In this document: one piece after another, positions 34,216-46,782 of the stretch
Position numbering within the stretch: position 1 is the first letter of the stretch
Layout of the letters: the number at the start of each line of letters is the position of its first letter
Assembly (NCBI GenBank): GCA_032622095.1
Contig: CP136061.1
Coordinates: forward strand, 120,786,754-120,850,753
Direction: 5' to 3'
Source of the DNA: Siphonodentalium dalli
Taxonomy: Eukaryota > Mollusca > Scaphopoda > Gadilida > Siphonodentaliidae
Length of the DNA: 64,000 nt
Translations under genes and position numbers: made by a program
Notes under the pieces: model-generated
Databases searched by the model: none
Seen by the model: only the letters and a program-made list of their open reading frames with translations
Told to the model about the DNA's origin: nothing

Positions 34216-34881
34216 CTTGAAATGGAGGAGTTATACGTTATGCACGACGTAGAAGTAATAATGCATAATTATACAATGGTTGCTATGAGTGCTCTATGTG
34301 TATAGATATAGGCCATGGACACACACATACAACAACCATACTTCTTAAATCAATATTTGTATAATTTAGGATCTACGGGTTCGGTTACATAATATCCTTA
34401 GAAAACATCAATGTTCCAAGTATAAATCAGTATAACTGCCATTTTTGGGAATAATCGTGTTATAAAGTGTCATATCAGCATTTCCCGCGAAATGTTATCG
34501 TTAATTCTAAAATGGCCTATTTTAGTAACTGAATAATATTGAAAATTCGAAGCCTGAGCTCGTACAGTATATTGTATACATAACTGTTACCGTGTATATT
34601 AAAATGCAATTTCTTACGATGTAACAGATGTATCGGATGGATTGAATGGCTTTTCAAGAATTAACCCACACACATATACCATGCGGTGCCTGTGAACATT
34701 ATAATTAAATCTCAATATTAGATGTGGTTTTCAAAATGAAAATGATGTCCACAAAGCGTCTATTTTGTATGCCACCTTAAATAGAGTGTGCTTAAATATC
34801 AGTGCATTATTTTTCCTCGTAAGAAGCGGGACCCACCCCATGATATTGTGTTATAAAAGAAATAAAAGGTCGGCCGACCAC
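34216..34881. other. No gene seen
   Basis: Intron-like sequence; the first ~100 bp is shared with 15670-15790. Nothing else recognised. Confidence 0.5.
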
Positions 34882-35700
34882 AGTGTCCCCCGACAACGTG
34901 GCAAGTCGATGGCCGCTTTGTTAAAGAAATTAAAAAAAATGTTGAAATGCTCTAAGTCGAAAGGGTTAATAATTCCGTAAAAAAAATATTTATTCCGTCA
35001 TCTACATACATGTTGCACATCTGCAATATGTGGGTAACAATACTCTGAAGTTTCAAATATCTACGATCAAAACTGTAGGAGGAGTTGATTACACCATGAA
35101 GGTACCCTCATACGGAAATATTATAAAAAAAAAATTCAAAGTCGAAACAGCTGGTCGAAAGCCCCATAACTCTGGGAAAAATCATTGAATCAAACTCAAA
35201 TTCGAACTTGACCTGTATTTTGATATGAACTACCCACAAATTTCCAATTAAACAATCCAAACTTGAGTTATCATCCGGAAACCAAAGAAAAAACAAGAAA
35301 AATTGAATTTTCTATATCGAAAAGCCCATAACTCTGAGAAAAATCATCGGATCAAACTCAAAATTCGAACTCAACCTGTATCTTGATATGACTGATCCAC
35401 ACAAAAACCGTATTTGTAATTAAACGATCCAAACTTGAGATATCATCCGGAAACCGAAAAAGTGAGAAATTTTCTGAGTAAAAAAAAAGTTGAAAAAGGG
35501 ATATAACTCAATAAAAGAACATCGGATCAAACCCAGAATTGCAGAGCACCTGTGTGCTTGGTTGAGACACATACTTACCAAGTTTCAATCAAATCGGATT
35601 ATCATTACTGAAGTTATAACTCCGGACGGACGCACGCACGGGACGCACGGACGGAGCTGATTACAATAGTCCCCCGAAAATAAATTTTACGGGGGACAAA
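34882..35700. mobile_element. ~820 bp MITE-like element with GTCCCCCG ends
   Basis: Begins AGTGTCCCCCG and ends with the stem GTCCCCCG-AAAATAAATTTTA-CGGGGGAC. It contains tandem diverged ~180 bp blocks (CATAACTCTG.GAAAAATCAT ... ATCATCCGGAAACC) and a GGACGGACGCACGCACGG microsatellite-like stretch just before the right end, a layout common in mollusc MITEs. No transposase ORF. Confidence 0.6.
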
Positions 35701-36880
35701 ACTATGGGGTAAGTATGTAATCTAGGTATGTCTACCCCCTTCTTTTGAATAATGCTCTGTGTTGGTCCAGTTTATATGCCTGCATATTTAAAACCATTTT
35801 AAACGGACGACGTGGCTGATTCGAACCATAAAATGCATGTATAGGTACTTCGTAAAGAGGGGTCTGAAAACATACATATGTAAACTATTCCCGAGCGAAT
35901 TCGTTGATATAGCGTTAAAAAACGCTTTTTATTGGTAATATGATTGTTCCTATCAATAACGAACCCCCACTGGTATCGCTGCTGGAGATAAAGTGTGCAT
36001 CACTCCGCCAACAATAAATAGCATTTGCATAATTATATTGTGCTTATGAACCCCACGCAATGTTCTTGTCGGTATGGTGTGTGTATCTCATTTGCATATA
36101 TCAACGTGTAACAGACCAGAATTATAACGTATCGTAAAGAATGCGATATTATAAAACTTGATGAATTCGGCGTTCGTGTCAAAGCTATATTATGCACATA
36201 TATTACGTGCGAAAATCTAGATAATTATCGTAAAAGTGATTTAGTGGAACCAAATATTGTAATTGGCTAAAAATTGTAATATTCTGTCGAACTTCATGGG
36301 AATTATTAGGGCATATAATTCCTAGTAACATAACTTCCTGCTAGCTGGTCTCTGACTCAAAATGATCATCATAATTCACCTTATCTGAAAACATCCCGCT
36401 TACAACTTTCAACCTAACATGAACGAGTAATACTAGAAAGGAGCAACACAATGTATTATATCCCTATATATGAAAACTAATGTATAAGATTGACGATTCC
36501 CCATTTAACTTGAACCGGAAAAAGAGAACATAAAGTGTGAAGGTGATAGTCTATACAGTACCGGGGTAACAAATCCGTCAAAACAGCAAATCTGCACGCA
36601 AGGGACGGGTCCATTATTTTGTAAATGAATGCATTGCCATTATTACTTGCCATGTTCCCCATTATTTATGTATATGTGTATATGTATATGTGTAGGATAT
36701 CTATTTGCTTTAATTGGATACTGAAATTTAACTCGAGATTTTCTATTTTGCAAATATGACTATCAACCAAATGTACTGGTATATACCGTTACTATATCCG
36801 GAGATACACAGTTTTTTATGACAAGCGTAAAATTGGATTTTTGGAGGATACAACGTTTTAGAAACCCATCGACGATTTGA
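35701..36880. other. No gene seen; paralogous to 8200-9150
   Basis: From ~35935 (TGGTAATATGATTGTTCC) it follows 8200-9150 closely. No exon found. Confidence 0.55.
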
Positions 36881-37004
36881 ATTAACCGTTAGTTTAACCC
36901 CACAATCATGAAATAACCGTTATTATAACCCAACCATTGTGAAATATCCGTTATTATAACCCAACCATCATGAAATAACCGTTATTATAACCCCACCATC
37001 ATGA
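36881..37004. repeat. Short minisatellite array, about four units
   Basis: Same ~31 bp unit and same position in the paralogous region as the array at 9151-9334, with fewer copies. Confidence 0.85.
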
Positions 37005-37496
37005 ACTATGCCAGATATATACTGGTGAGTCAGCCTAAGAGGTATAGATGCAGTTTGTAGAACATGCCTCACCCTTCACCACAAAACTATTATTTGTATA
37101 TTTTTGGCACAGAACACGGTTAAATCAGAAGCTGGTTTAACAGGTTTCGAATGGTTTACTTGCCCAATAATGCCGTTCTCAAAATGTGTTTGATGCTATT
37201 TCTATAACTCAGATGTTCTTCTTGTCTGATTTTCCTGATGCCAGTGTGTAACATGAACTAATTTAATGCAATGAATATAATTATTGTTCGTTTTTCGTGT
37301 GATAAGTGGAAAATATGGTCCGGAAGTTTGACTAATTTTGTATATAATTTCATCTGCGATTTAATTTAATACATTATACAATCGTTTTCATTAGTACCGT
37401 ATATGTATATGCGGCATCGTTGTTATACGATTGAATACTGTGCGTGGAAGGACTGAATCCCATTCCTTTAATTAGCTCCTACAGGTATACACTTAC

Positions 37497-37544
37497 TTTT
37501 CCTCCTTCTCCTTCTCCTCCGTTTCCTCCTTTTCCTTGACCATC
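37497..37544 (-). CDS. Putative micro-exon, 48 nt (DGQGKGGNGGEGEGGK)
   Basis: On the minus strand the acceptor is ctctgtttccag and the donor AAA|gtaagtgtata. Phase 0 reads DGQGKGGNGGEGEGGK. Related to the 24 nt DGQGEGEE exon by in-frame extension. Confidence 0.55.
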
Positions 37545-40344
37545 CTGGAAACAGAGAGTAAACGTTCTTATCTTGGTATACTACATGTATATATACTAAA
37601 TGCGCAACGGTGGGTGCGAGATGGTGTATGAACCGGCAATAAGTTGTATTAATTGTAAAATTAATATCAGGCGTCACTCCTTCAGGAGTTTAATTAGGAA
37701 ACGCACGTTCTGCCTAAAATTATGTGTAGCTCAAAACATATTTTCTGGAATTCGTTTTTGTAATGAAACAGGGATTGATATGACAGAAAATTTAATAAAC
37801 ACCAATCAGTCGGAACTAATAATCACACGTTCTATTCTTTTATGACATGTCAAATCTAAAAATATTCGAACAGGGGAGAACTTCTGCAGCCAAATGCATA
37901 ATGTACATAAAAACAGTTGTTGTCTAACTAGAGATCGGAAATAATTTGTATGCAAGCAACACTGAGCAATAAGCTCGCACTCTAACTTGACCAGCAAACG
38001 TTATGTCAACGAAAACTGTTAGTATCGGGCGACACTCCTTTAGTAGTTTAAGGACTAAACGCACATTTTTACTAAAAATCCTGTATAATTCAATGCAGAT
38101 TTACTGAAATTTCTTTTTGTAATGAATGTCCGAAATCGGTATAGTTATACCAGGAACTGGGGTTTCTCGTGGCCAGATAAGGTCTGCTGCACCAAGATAC
38201 CCATGTGCATATTATATCTCAAACAATGTTAATGCAGATGTGTTTGTGGTTTCAAGGTTTAAGTGATAGTGACTCAGTGAGTGTTTCTCTCAGAAATCGG
38301 TATAATTATACCAGGAATTTGGGTTTCTCGTGGCCAGATAAGGTCTGCTGCACCAAGATACCCATGTGCATATCATATCTCAAACAATGTTTACATGTAA
38401 AATCTAAAAATATTCGAACAGGGGAGAACTTCTGCAACCAAATGCATAATGTCGTTGTTGTCTAACTAGAGATTGGAAATAATTTGTATGCAAGCAATAC
38501 TGAGCAGTAAGCTCGCACTCTAACTTGACCAGCAAACGTTATGTCAACGAAAACTGTTAGTATCGGACGACACTCCTTTAGTAAACGCACATTTTTACTA
38601 AAAATCCTGTATAATTCAATGCAGATTTACTGAAATTTCTTTTTGTAATGCAATACAGGTGACTTATCCCGTTGTCCAGTGGTGAAGTATGGACTTGGCC
38701 GTGTGGGAACAAGATGAGTCCAGTGTCTGATAACTTTTATTCAAGAAAGTAATTCTGCCGGTATGCATAATTGATAAGTCCACAGATGTGTTTGTGGTTT
38801 CAAGGTTTAAGTGATAGTGAGTGTTTCTTTCAGAAATCGGTATAGTTATACCAGGAATGGTTTCTCGTGGCCAGATAAGGTCTGCTGCACCAAGATACCC
38901 ATGTGCATATTATATCTCAAACAATGTTTACTAGATTATGATACCGATCCGATTATCCTTCGAGTATATACAATGAGTACGACCAGTCATACACAATTAA
39001 AGATATGATCTTGTTAATTATGTTTGTATGCTCGTAAACTGCTCTATATATTTATTCTACGTCACGTGCTTACCACTACACTTAACCATATCATTACAAT
39101 CAATGCGTTGGAACGGAACCTTTATCCTAGACCACGGAATCACAGCAAACTTTAACTATCTTATGTACTATCAGGCGATATTAATGTGACAGAAAATTTA
39201 ATAAACACCAATCGGTCGGCTGAATCAGTAGGAAATTATAAGCACACTTTCTACTCTTTTATGACATGTAAAATCTAAAAAATATGCACACAGGAAGGAA
39301 CATCTGCAGCCAGATTCATAATGTATACAACAATTGGTGTCTAACTAGGCGTCGACAGGTGAATTGAACATATGTCAACAGGAATGATAAAACGCGGTGG
39401 TGTAGAATGCGGACAAGTATAGCAATATGACAACTTACTAGATCATGCCATAAAAAACAAAGATGAATGGAATCCTCGGAACATCGTCAAAACTAAAATG
39501 TCGTATCGCACGACTTAATAATTATCATCTCTAATATGCCGTATAAAACTCATGTTTGTAACATCAACAAGGAGAGATATGAATATGAACGTTTATCTTT
39601 TATAATATGTGTTATATATTATGACTACCGACCAATACTATTACCAGAGATAAACAGTGTTTTATGTCTAGTATAATATTTGTTATAGAATGTTTGGAGA
39701 ATACGAATATTTAGAAGCCCACGCATGCAAAGTTGTGGTTTTGATGAGGACACAACTTCCAGTTTACGACTACGTTCACACACCTAGCAACTATTAATAC
39801 TAATTCAAGTGAGTAACAGTATTTTTATATCTTGTTGAAAACTGCATGGATTTTTGTAGGACTTTTTAGAAGTCCTCCGACGATATTATGCCAGATATAT
39901 ACTGGTCAGTCAGCCTTAGAGGTATAGATGTAGTTTGTCGAACATGCCTCACCCTTCACCACAAAACTATTATTTGTATATTTTTGGCACAGAACACGAT
40001 TAAATCAGAAGCTGGTTTAACAGGTTTCGAATGGTTTACTTGCCCAATAATGCCGTTCTCAAAATGTGGTTTGATGCTTATTCCTATAACTCAAATGTTC
40101 TTCTCACTAATTTAATGCAATGAATATAATCGTTGTTCTTTTTTCGGGTGGTAACTGGAAAATATGGTCCCGAAGTTTGACTAATTTTGTATAGAATTTC
40201 ATCTGCGATTTAATGTAATACATTATACAATTGTTCTCTATTAGTAGCACATATTTAGGCGGCATTGTTGCTATACGATTGTATAATGTGCGCAGCAGGA
40301 CTGAATCCCATTCCTTTAGCTCCTACATGCAGGTATACACTTAC
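37545..40344. other. Exon-less modules, several copies
   Basis: Repeated module pieces: GGCCAGATAAGGTCTGC occurs near 38170, 38330 and 38865, and GCTCGCACTCTAACTTGACC near 37975 and 38515. No micro-exon or other gene recognised. About 39890-40110 parallels 15960-16200. Confidence 0.5.
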
Positions 40345-40389
40345 TTTTCCTTCTCTACTTTGTCCTTCTCCTTCTTCTCGTGAACCATC
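40345..40389 (-). CDS. Putative micro-exon, 45 nt (DGSREEGEGQSREGK)
   Basis: On the minus strand the acceptor is ctctgtttccag and the donor AAA|gtaagtgtata. Phase 0 reads DGSREEGEGQSREGK. Compared with the 51 nt exon at 11620 it lacks six nucleotides net and keeps the frame. Confidence 0.55.
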
Positions 40390-41317
40390 CTGGAAACAGA
40401 GAGTAAACGTTCTAGTATTGTCAAACTACGTGTATACTAAGTGCGCAACAGTGTGTGCGAGATGTTGTATGCATCCGAATTATGTTGTATGTACACGATC
40501 GAGAGCAAAAAACTCACACTCTAACTTGACCTGCAAACGTTATGTCAACGAAAACTATTAGCATGGGGCGACATCTTTTACTAGTTTAAAGACACGGGCG
40601 GCGTTATGTTTGTGGTTTCAATTTTTAAGCGAGACTGAGCGTTTCTCTCAGAAACCGGTATAGTTGTATTAGGAATTGGGGTATCACGTGGCCAGACAAG
40701 GTCTGCAGCACCAATATACCCGTGTGCATATCATATATCAAACAATGTTTACTATATTATGTTACTGATCCGATTATCCCTCGATTGTATACAATGAGTA
40801 CAGCCCGTCATACACAATTCACGATATGATCTTGTTAATTATGCTTTATGTTCGTAAACTGATCTATATAATTATTCTATGTATTGTGCTTACCACTACA
40901 TTTAACCCTATCATTACAATCACTGCATGGGAATGGAATCTTTATCCTAGACCCCGGAATCACAGCAAACTTTAGCTAACTATCTTATGTACTATCGGGC
41001 ATGAGTAATGTGACAGAAAATTTATTTAACACCAATCGGTCAGCTGAATAAATAGGAAATTATAAGCACACTTTCTACTCTTTTATGACGAGTAAAATCT
41101 AAAAATATTCACACAGGAAGGAACGTTTGCAGCCAAATATATAATGTATACAATTGTGTCCAACTATGCACTGACTGGTGAAATGAACATATTTCAGCAG
41201 TAAGGATAAAACGCGGTGGTGTTGAATGCGGACAAGTATAGCATTATGGAAACTTACTAGACCATGCCATAACAAACAGAGGTGAGTGGAATCATCGGAA
41301 CATCGTCAAACTAAATT
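40390..41317. other. Module sequence up to the 41 kb junction
   Basis: Ends in AACATCGTCAAACTAAA, then changes abruptly at about 41318 to the left end of the hairpin-ended element. Other modules continue instead with ATGTCGTATCGCACGAC (39480-39520), so 41317/41318 is a rearrangement junction. No gene. Confidence 0.6.
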
Positions 41318-42321
41318 GTTATCCTCCTCCCTATTTTCCACCCTTCTGATTGGCCCATGTCCTGTCACATGCCGGGCGACAAATCACGCTGTCGCCCGCT
41401 GACCCGGGAGACATTGTTTTTGTCGCCCGCCTGACGTTATATTGCAAGAATATCCCTGAACACACTGCTAGTCAGGTTCGAAATGGAATAAAAGTGAAAG
41501 GTGCGGGCATTTTTCTTTCAGAAGCTTTTGAGAATTGTTTCTAAAGGTATTTTTTATGCTGATTTCAAAAACCAATGTTGGCAAGTCGACAAATTATTAT
41601 TTCTGAGCCAAAATGACAATTCAAAATGGCCGCCATCAGAACAAAGTCTAGATTTTTGTTTACTATTATATGTTGTTCTAAGACGTTTGAATATTATGTA
41701 TTTCCGTAATTTCGAACGAATTGTGACAAGATACACTATACACAGAACATATGTGGTAATTTAAAGAGAACATGTTTGACATTTAACCCAATTTATGCCC
41801 AAAAATGACAAAAAACGCGAATTTTAATTCAAAATGGCCGCCATCAGAATAAAGTCTAGATTTTCGTTTACTGTGTTATATGTTGTTCTAAGACGTTTGA
41901 ATATTATGCATTTCCGTACTTTCGAACGAATTGTGACAAGTGACAATATACACAGAACATATGCGGTAATTTAAAGTGAATATATTTGACACTTAACCCA
42001 ATTTATGCCTAAACATGACAAAAAACGCGAATTTTATAAATTATTGCCGTCTTAAATGGCAGAAAGTGAAGTATTCCGGAAATATATCCTTCAAATGGTT
42101 GAGACAGTTGTGTCTAAATGTAATTTCTAATCTGATTCTAAAAAACAATGTTGGCAACTCGACCAATAATTATTTCTGACCTAAAATGACAATTCAAAAT
42201 TGCCGATATAATAATCAGTTGAAATTCGAAAATCATCAGTAATATTATGAAACAGGTTCATCAACACCCAATACGACACAATTTTGCATTATATAGCCAT
42301 ATATTGTCACACAAAAAATCC

Positions 42322-43856
42322 TTATGTATTATTACAGTCAGTTCCACAATTGCAGAGTGGTGTGCATGGTAACTCTGATTTTCTGCATGTACACCTTGCT
42401 GTTACACACCCCTTCTTGCACCCACATTTGATTATTTCGAGACATGATTTTGGAATGGGTTCTAGTGACATCATGATTGGATCTAATCGACCATTTTCTT
42501 CTTTCCATGCCATTGTCGAATGATCCGGTAATGTTTGCATATGAATGGTTGCTTGTTCCGTATCCCACCCAATCTCAAAAAATTTGCATTGTCTCAAAAA
42601 TCAAATTTGCTTCTAAAAATAGGCGCCTGGTGTGTTGTATAGTCCCAAGCATGTTCTAAGAGCAATGCTTGCCATGTTTCGGAGGCATAAAATATATAAC
42701 ATTGCTGCTGTGCCGAACCTCATATATACATATAAAACCTGGTAGTTTGTTCTAAAAAGGTGGTACCGGTAGTGAAATGAGTCACTGGTTGGTGGAAGCT
42801 TTTCGGGAGATTCTGTCTGAGGGAGAGGGAACATCCTGAATCTTGCATTGTTGAGTTTTGCATCAGAAACTCCATACAACTTGCATACAAAATGTTGAGC
42901 ACTTTCAATTGCTTCAGTGGATATTGCAATATTACCTATACCCGTTAAGAGTTCACAACATTCCAGGTAAATCTTTCATGTAGATCTTTTAGACCCCCCA
43001 TATATGAATGAAGTTGAATCACACCCTGTTAAAGCATGAAACGCAAGAATATAGTTCAGAGCGTCGCCCGGTATTTGGGTGGCAACATCCCTGGTGGGTA
43101 TAATTTTAGGGCTTTTGGACGTTCCAAACACATCACAATCTGCAGGAACTTTGTCTAGATAACCAAGCAACCACTAGAACATCGACCTCCCTGCTTACCA
43201 CAATAATTTGTTTCAGATTGCACTCCATGCTGGTATCAAGTCAATGAAGAATAAGTCCAGTATCAGCCTCTTCGTGATTAGACTCTAACCCTTTCAAGTC
43301 TGTTCTATCTACCGAACAATCTACTCAGCAATCTTCTGGGAACCCCCTGCAACAATAACAACAGTAACACCTTCTGTTTTCACTTTGGTAACAGTTCTCG
43401 AGACAAGAATCCATTCAAATCGGACTTGTTGTCAGACAACAAAATGATACTTTTGCAATTTTGTGGGATGGGACCATCACGATTTGTTATTGTCCTTCGG
43501 ATCAATGGTACATTGCGACTTCTTCTCGATCTGGTGGCAGTCTTGAAAGATTTATCCGAGTATCTGTCGAACACTACATAAATCCAGACATAGCCTTCGC
43601 CTTTATTCAACAAGCACACTGAGAATACATCGGCCAAATCTCCAAATGTATTTATCTTTTCCGGTTTACCTATGCCCACAACAAGGGCCTGACCGTTAAT
43701 GGCAATACCTGCACGGGGAGATGGTGGAAGTGTTTGCAATTTGACTGCCCTGCCAGCATGAAGGACAACTCCAAGACGATGTAATACACTGCGATCTGTC
43801 TGTTCCAATTGCATTATGCGAGACAAATAAAACACTTCGAACTGGAAACAAAGCAA
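42322..43856 (-). pseudogene. Broken HEEADTR / CXC-domain gene, left arm, copy 2
   Basis: Identical by eye to 989-2523, with the same frameshift and stops. Confidence 0.7.
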
Positions 43857-43919
43857 TGCTTAGTGACGCTCTGATCGAGAAAGTATCCTGCCTAACAACA
43901 ATGACACCATCTCCCCGTG

Positions 43920-44904
43920 CAGGCATTGTCATTGACGGTCATGCCCTTGTTGTGGCCATAGGTACAGTCCGATTTGAATGGTTTCTTGTCTCGAGAACTT
44001 GTTACCAAAGCGAAAACAGAAGGTGTTATTACTGTTGTTGTTGCAGGGGGGGGGGTCCCAATGATTGCAGAGTAGATGTTTGGTAGATAGAACAGAATTG
44101 AAAGGCTTAGAGTCTAATCACGAAGAGGCTGACACTAGATTTATCCTTCATTCACTTGATGCCAGCATAGGTTGCAATCTGAAACAAGTTATTGTGGTAA
44201 GTAGGGACGTCGATGTTCTAGTGTTATTGCTTGGTTACCTAATCAAATTCCCTGCGGATTGTGATGTGTTCATGATGGCTGGAACTTCCAAAAGCCCTAA
44301 AATTTTACCCATCAGGGATGTTGCCACCAAATACCGAGCGACTCTCTGAACTATATTCTTGCGTTTCATGTTTTAACGGGGTGTGATTCAACTTCGTTCA
44401 TATAATAATGGGCTGTCTAAACGATCCGCATGGAAGATTTACTTGGAATGTTGAGAACTCTTAAAGGGTATGGGAAATATTGCAATATCCACTGAAACAA
44501 TTGAAAGTGCTGAACATTTTGTATGCAAGTTGTATGGAGTTTCCGATGCAAAACTCAACAATGCAAGATTCAGGATGTTCCCTCGGACTGAATCTCCTGA
44601 AAAGCTTCCACCAACCAGTGACTCATTTCATTGCCACCTTTTGAGAACAAACTACCATGTTTTAGTTTGGAAACAAGCAACCATTTCTGTACAAACATTA
44701 CCGGATCCTTCGATAATGGGATGGAAAAGAAGAAAATGGTCGATTAGATCCAACCATGATCTAGAACCCATTTCATACTCATGTCTCGAAATAATCAAAT
44801 GTGGATGCAACAAGGGGTGTGTAACAGCAGGGTGTACATGCAGAAAATCAGAGTCACCATCTACACCACTCTGCAACTGTGGACCTGACTACAATAATAA
44901 ATAA
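43920..44904 (+). pseudogene. Broken HEEADTR / CXC-domain gene, right arm, copy 2
   Basis: Same as 2587-3575 apart from the shorter G-run. The deletion of the VFDRY block and the stop after RDVATKYRATL are shared. Confidence 0.7.
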
Positions 44905-46098
44905 GGCTTTTATGTGACCATATTTGGCTCTATGGTGGCAAATTGTGTCGCATTGGGTGCTGATGAACCAGTTTCATAATATTACTGATGATTTTCGAAT
45001 TTGTAACTGATTATTATATCGGCCCTTTTGAATTGTCATGTTATGTGAGACATAATTATTTGTCGAGTTGCCAACATTGTTTTTTCGGAATCAGATTACA
45101 AATTACATTTGGACTCAACTGTCTCAACCATTTGAAGGATATATTTCACTTTCTGCCATTTAAGACCGCAATAATTTATAAAATATGCGTTTTTTTTTGT
45201 AATTTTTGGCATAAAGTGCGTTAAATGTCAAACATGTTCACTTTAGATTACCACATATGTTCTGTGTATAGTATCTCTTGTCACAATTCGTTCGACATTA
45301 CGGAAATGCATAATATTCAAACGTCTTAGAACAACATATAACAGTAAACACGAAAATCTAGACTTTGTGCTGACGGCGGCCATTTTGAATTGTCATTTTA
45401 GGTCAAAAATAAGTATTTGTCGACTTGCCAACATTGTTTTTTGGAATCAGGTTACAAATTACATTTAGACACAGCTGTCTATACCATTTGAAGGATACGT
45501 TTCCAGCATATTTCACTTTCTGCCATTTAAGACCGTAATAATTTATAAAATTCGCGTTTTTTGGGCATAAATGACGTTAAATGTAAAAAATGTTCGCATT
45601 AAATTACCACATATATTCTGTGTATACTTCTTCTTGTTCCAATTCGTTCGAAAGTACGGAAATACTCAATATTCGAACGTCTTAGAGCAACACATAACAA
45701 CAAACGTAAAGTTAGACTTTGTTTTTATGGCGGCCATTTTGAATGGCCATTATTGACCAGATATAATAATTTGTCAACTTGCCAACATTGGTTTTTGAAA
45801 TCAGCATAAAAAAGACTTTTAGAAATAATTCTCAAAAGCGTCTGAAAAAAAAATGCTCGCACCTTCGTTTCTAGAGGCTTTTTTAGATTTTCGAACCTGA
45901 CTTATGCATTAAGTCATCTATTTCACATCACTACGACTTACTTAAAAATCATAGATCTTATATACCAGAAATCCTATGGGACGATAGGTAGTTACTGAAA
46001 ATATACATAATCGGGAATGAAAGCACTCGTGACTCTGTGCAACATCGTGCGTGTTGATGACAAGGGTGTTTTCTGTGGTATAATCGGATAACAAAACA

Positions 46099-46241
46099 GT
46101 TATTGCCCTTCGTCTCGGGAGACATTGAGATTTGTCACCAGCTCGAGAACGGAATGTCTCCCGAGGAGTCGCTCATCGGGAGACATTCCGTTCTCGAGCG
46201 GGTGACAAATATCAATGTCTCCCGAGACAACGGGCGACAAC
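46099..46241. repeat. Terminal hairpin, copy 2
   Basis: Same as 4769-4911. Confidence 0.8.
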
Positions 46242-46745
46242 TGTATATTATAACCCAACCATCATTTGACGTGGTTCAAAGTTGGCAGATTGGCACCATT
46301 GAGGATGGGGAACCAGCATGGATAAAACCATATTGTTCCAAAAACATTCTTTAAATTTATTTTGGGCATCCGCGTGATACGAGGAATCTAATTGTGTGGT
46401 TTGAAGATGCCAAAGTGTCACCCTTTGAGTTAGGGATGGCGGTTGCGGTACCAAAAATTGGTCAAGAACAAAATATCGCATAGAGAACCATGTCAAGTGT
46501 TTAGGTTAATTTTAGTGACTTATGTTTTGTCTATTTAATGAATCAACTTGATAAGTGAGTACTCATGCAATGTGACACTAATTTAACTCCGATTATACTA
46601 TTTCAAACAAATATAACGTCTGAAGTACTCGCAACTGTAAATATTTGAATAACTTCTTTGAGCAAGAATACTCGATATTCCAAGCAAATACCCTGCGTGG
46701 TAGGACTGAATTCCATTCTTTTAGCTCTTATATGTATACACTTAC

Positions 46746-46782
46746 GTCTGCTTCTCCTTCTCGCTCTGCTGGTGGGACCACC
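46746..46782 (-). pseudogene. Damaged micro-exon, 37 nt, copy 2
   Basis: Same as 5416-5452: good donor, TG instead of AG at the acceptor, and one extra C that breaks the GGPPAEREGEAD frame. Confidence 0.45.

Larger units (their letters stand above)
1..41333. repeat. Copy 1 of a ~41.33 kb direct tandem repeat
   Basis: Sequence from base 1 reappears at base 41334 in the same orientation. The offset is 41333 at the start, 41329-41330 after a shorter G-run and a one-base T-run change, and 41318 after shorter CA and CAGA microsatellites. Apart from these length changes I saw only scattered single-base differences, for example near 4960, 6597 and 7370. The unit holds every feature described below. 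Whether more copies lie to the left cannot be seen, because the window starts about 16 bases inside the first element. A recent tandem duplication or an assembly duplication of two haplotypes would both give this picture. Confidence 0.95.
41471..45901. repeat. Second copy of the large palindrome
   Basis: Arms 41471-43726 and 43905-45901, as in 138-4571. The G-run in the right arm is about four bases shorter (near 44046), which slightly changes the broken reading frame there. Confidence 0.8.
41318..46241. mobile_element. Second copy of the foldback-carrying hairpin element
   Basis: Same as 1-4911 with its left border visible: the element sequence TTGTTATCCTCCTCCCTATT begins at about 41318. 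Unlike the 26195 copy, the sequence to its left is not minisatellite. Confidence 0.65.
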
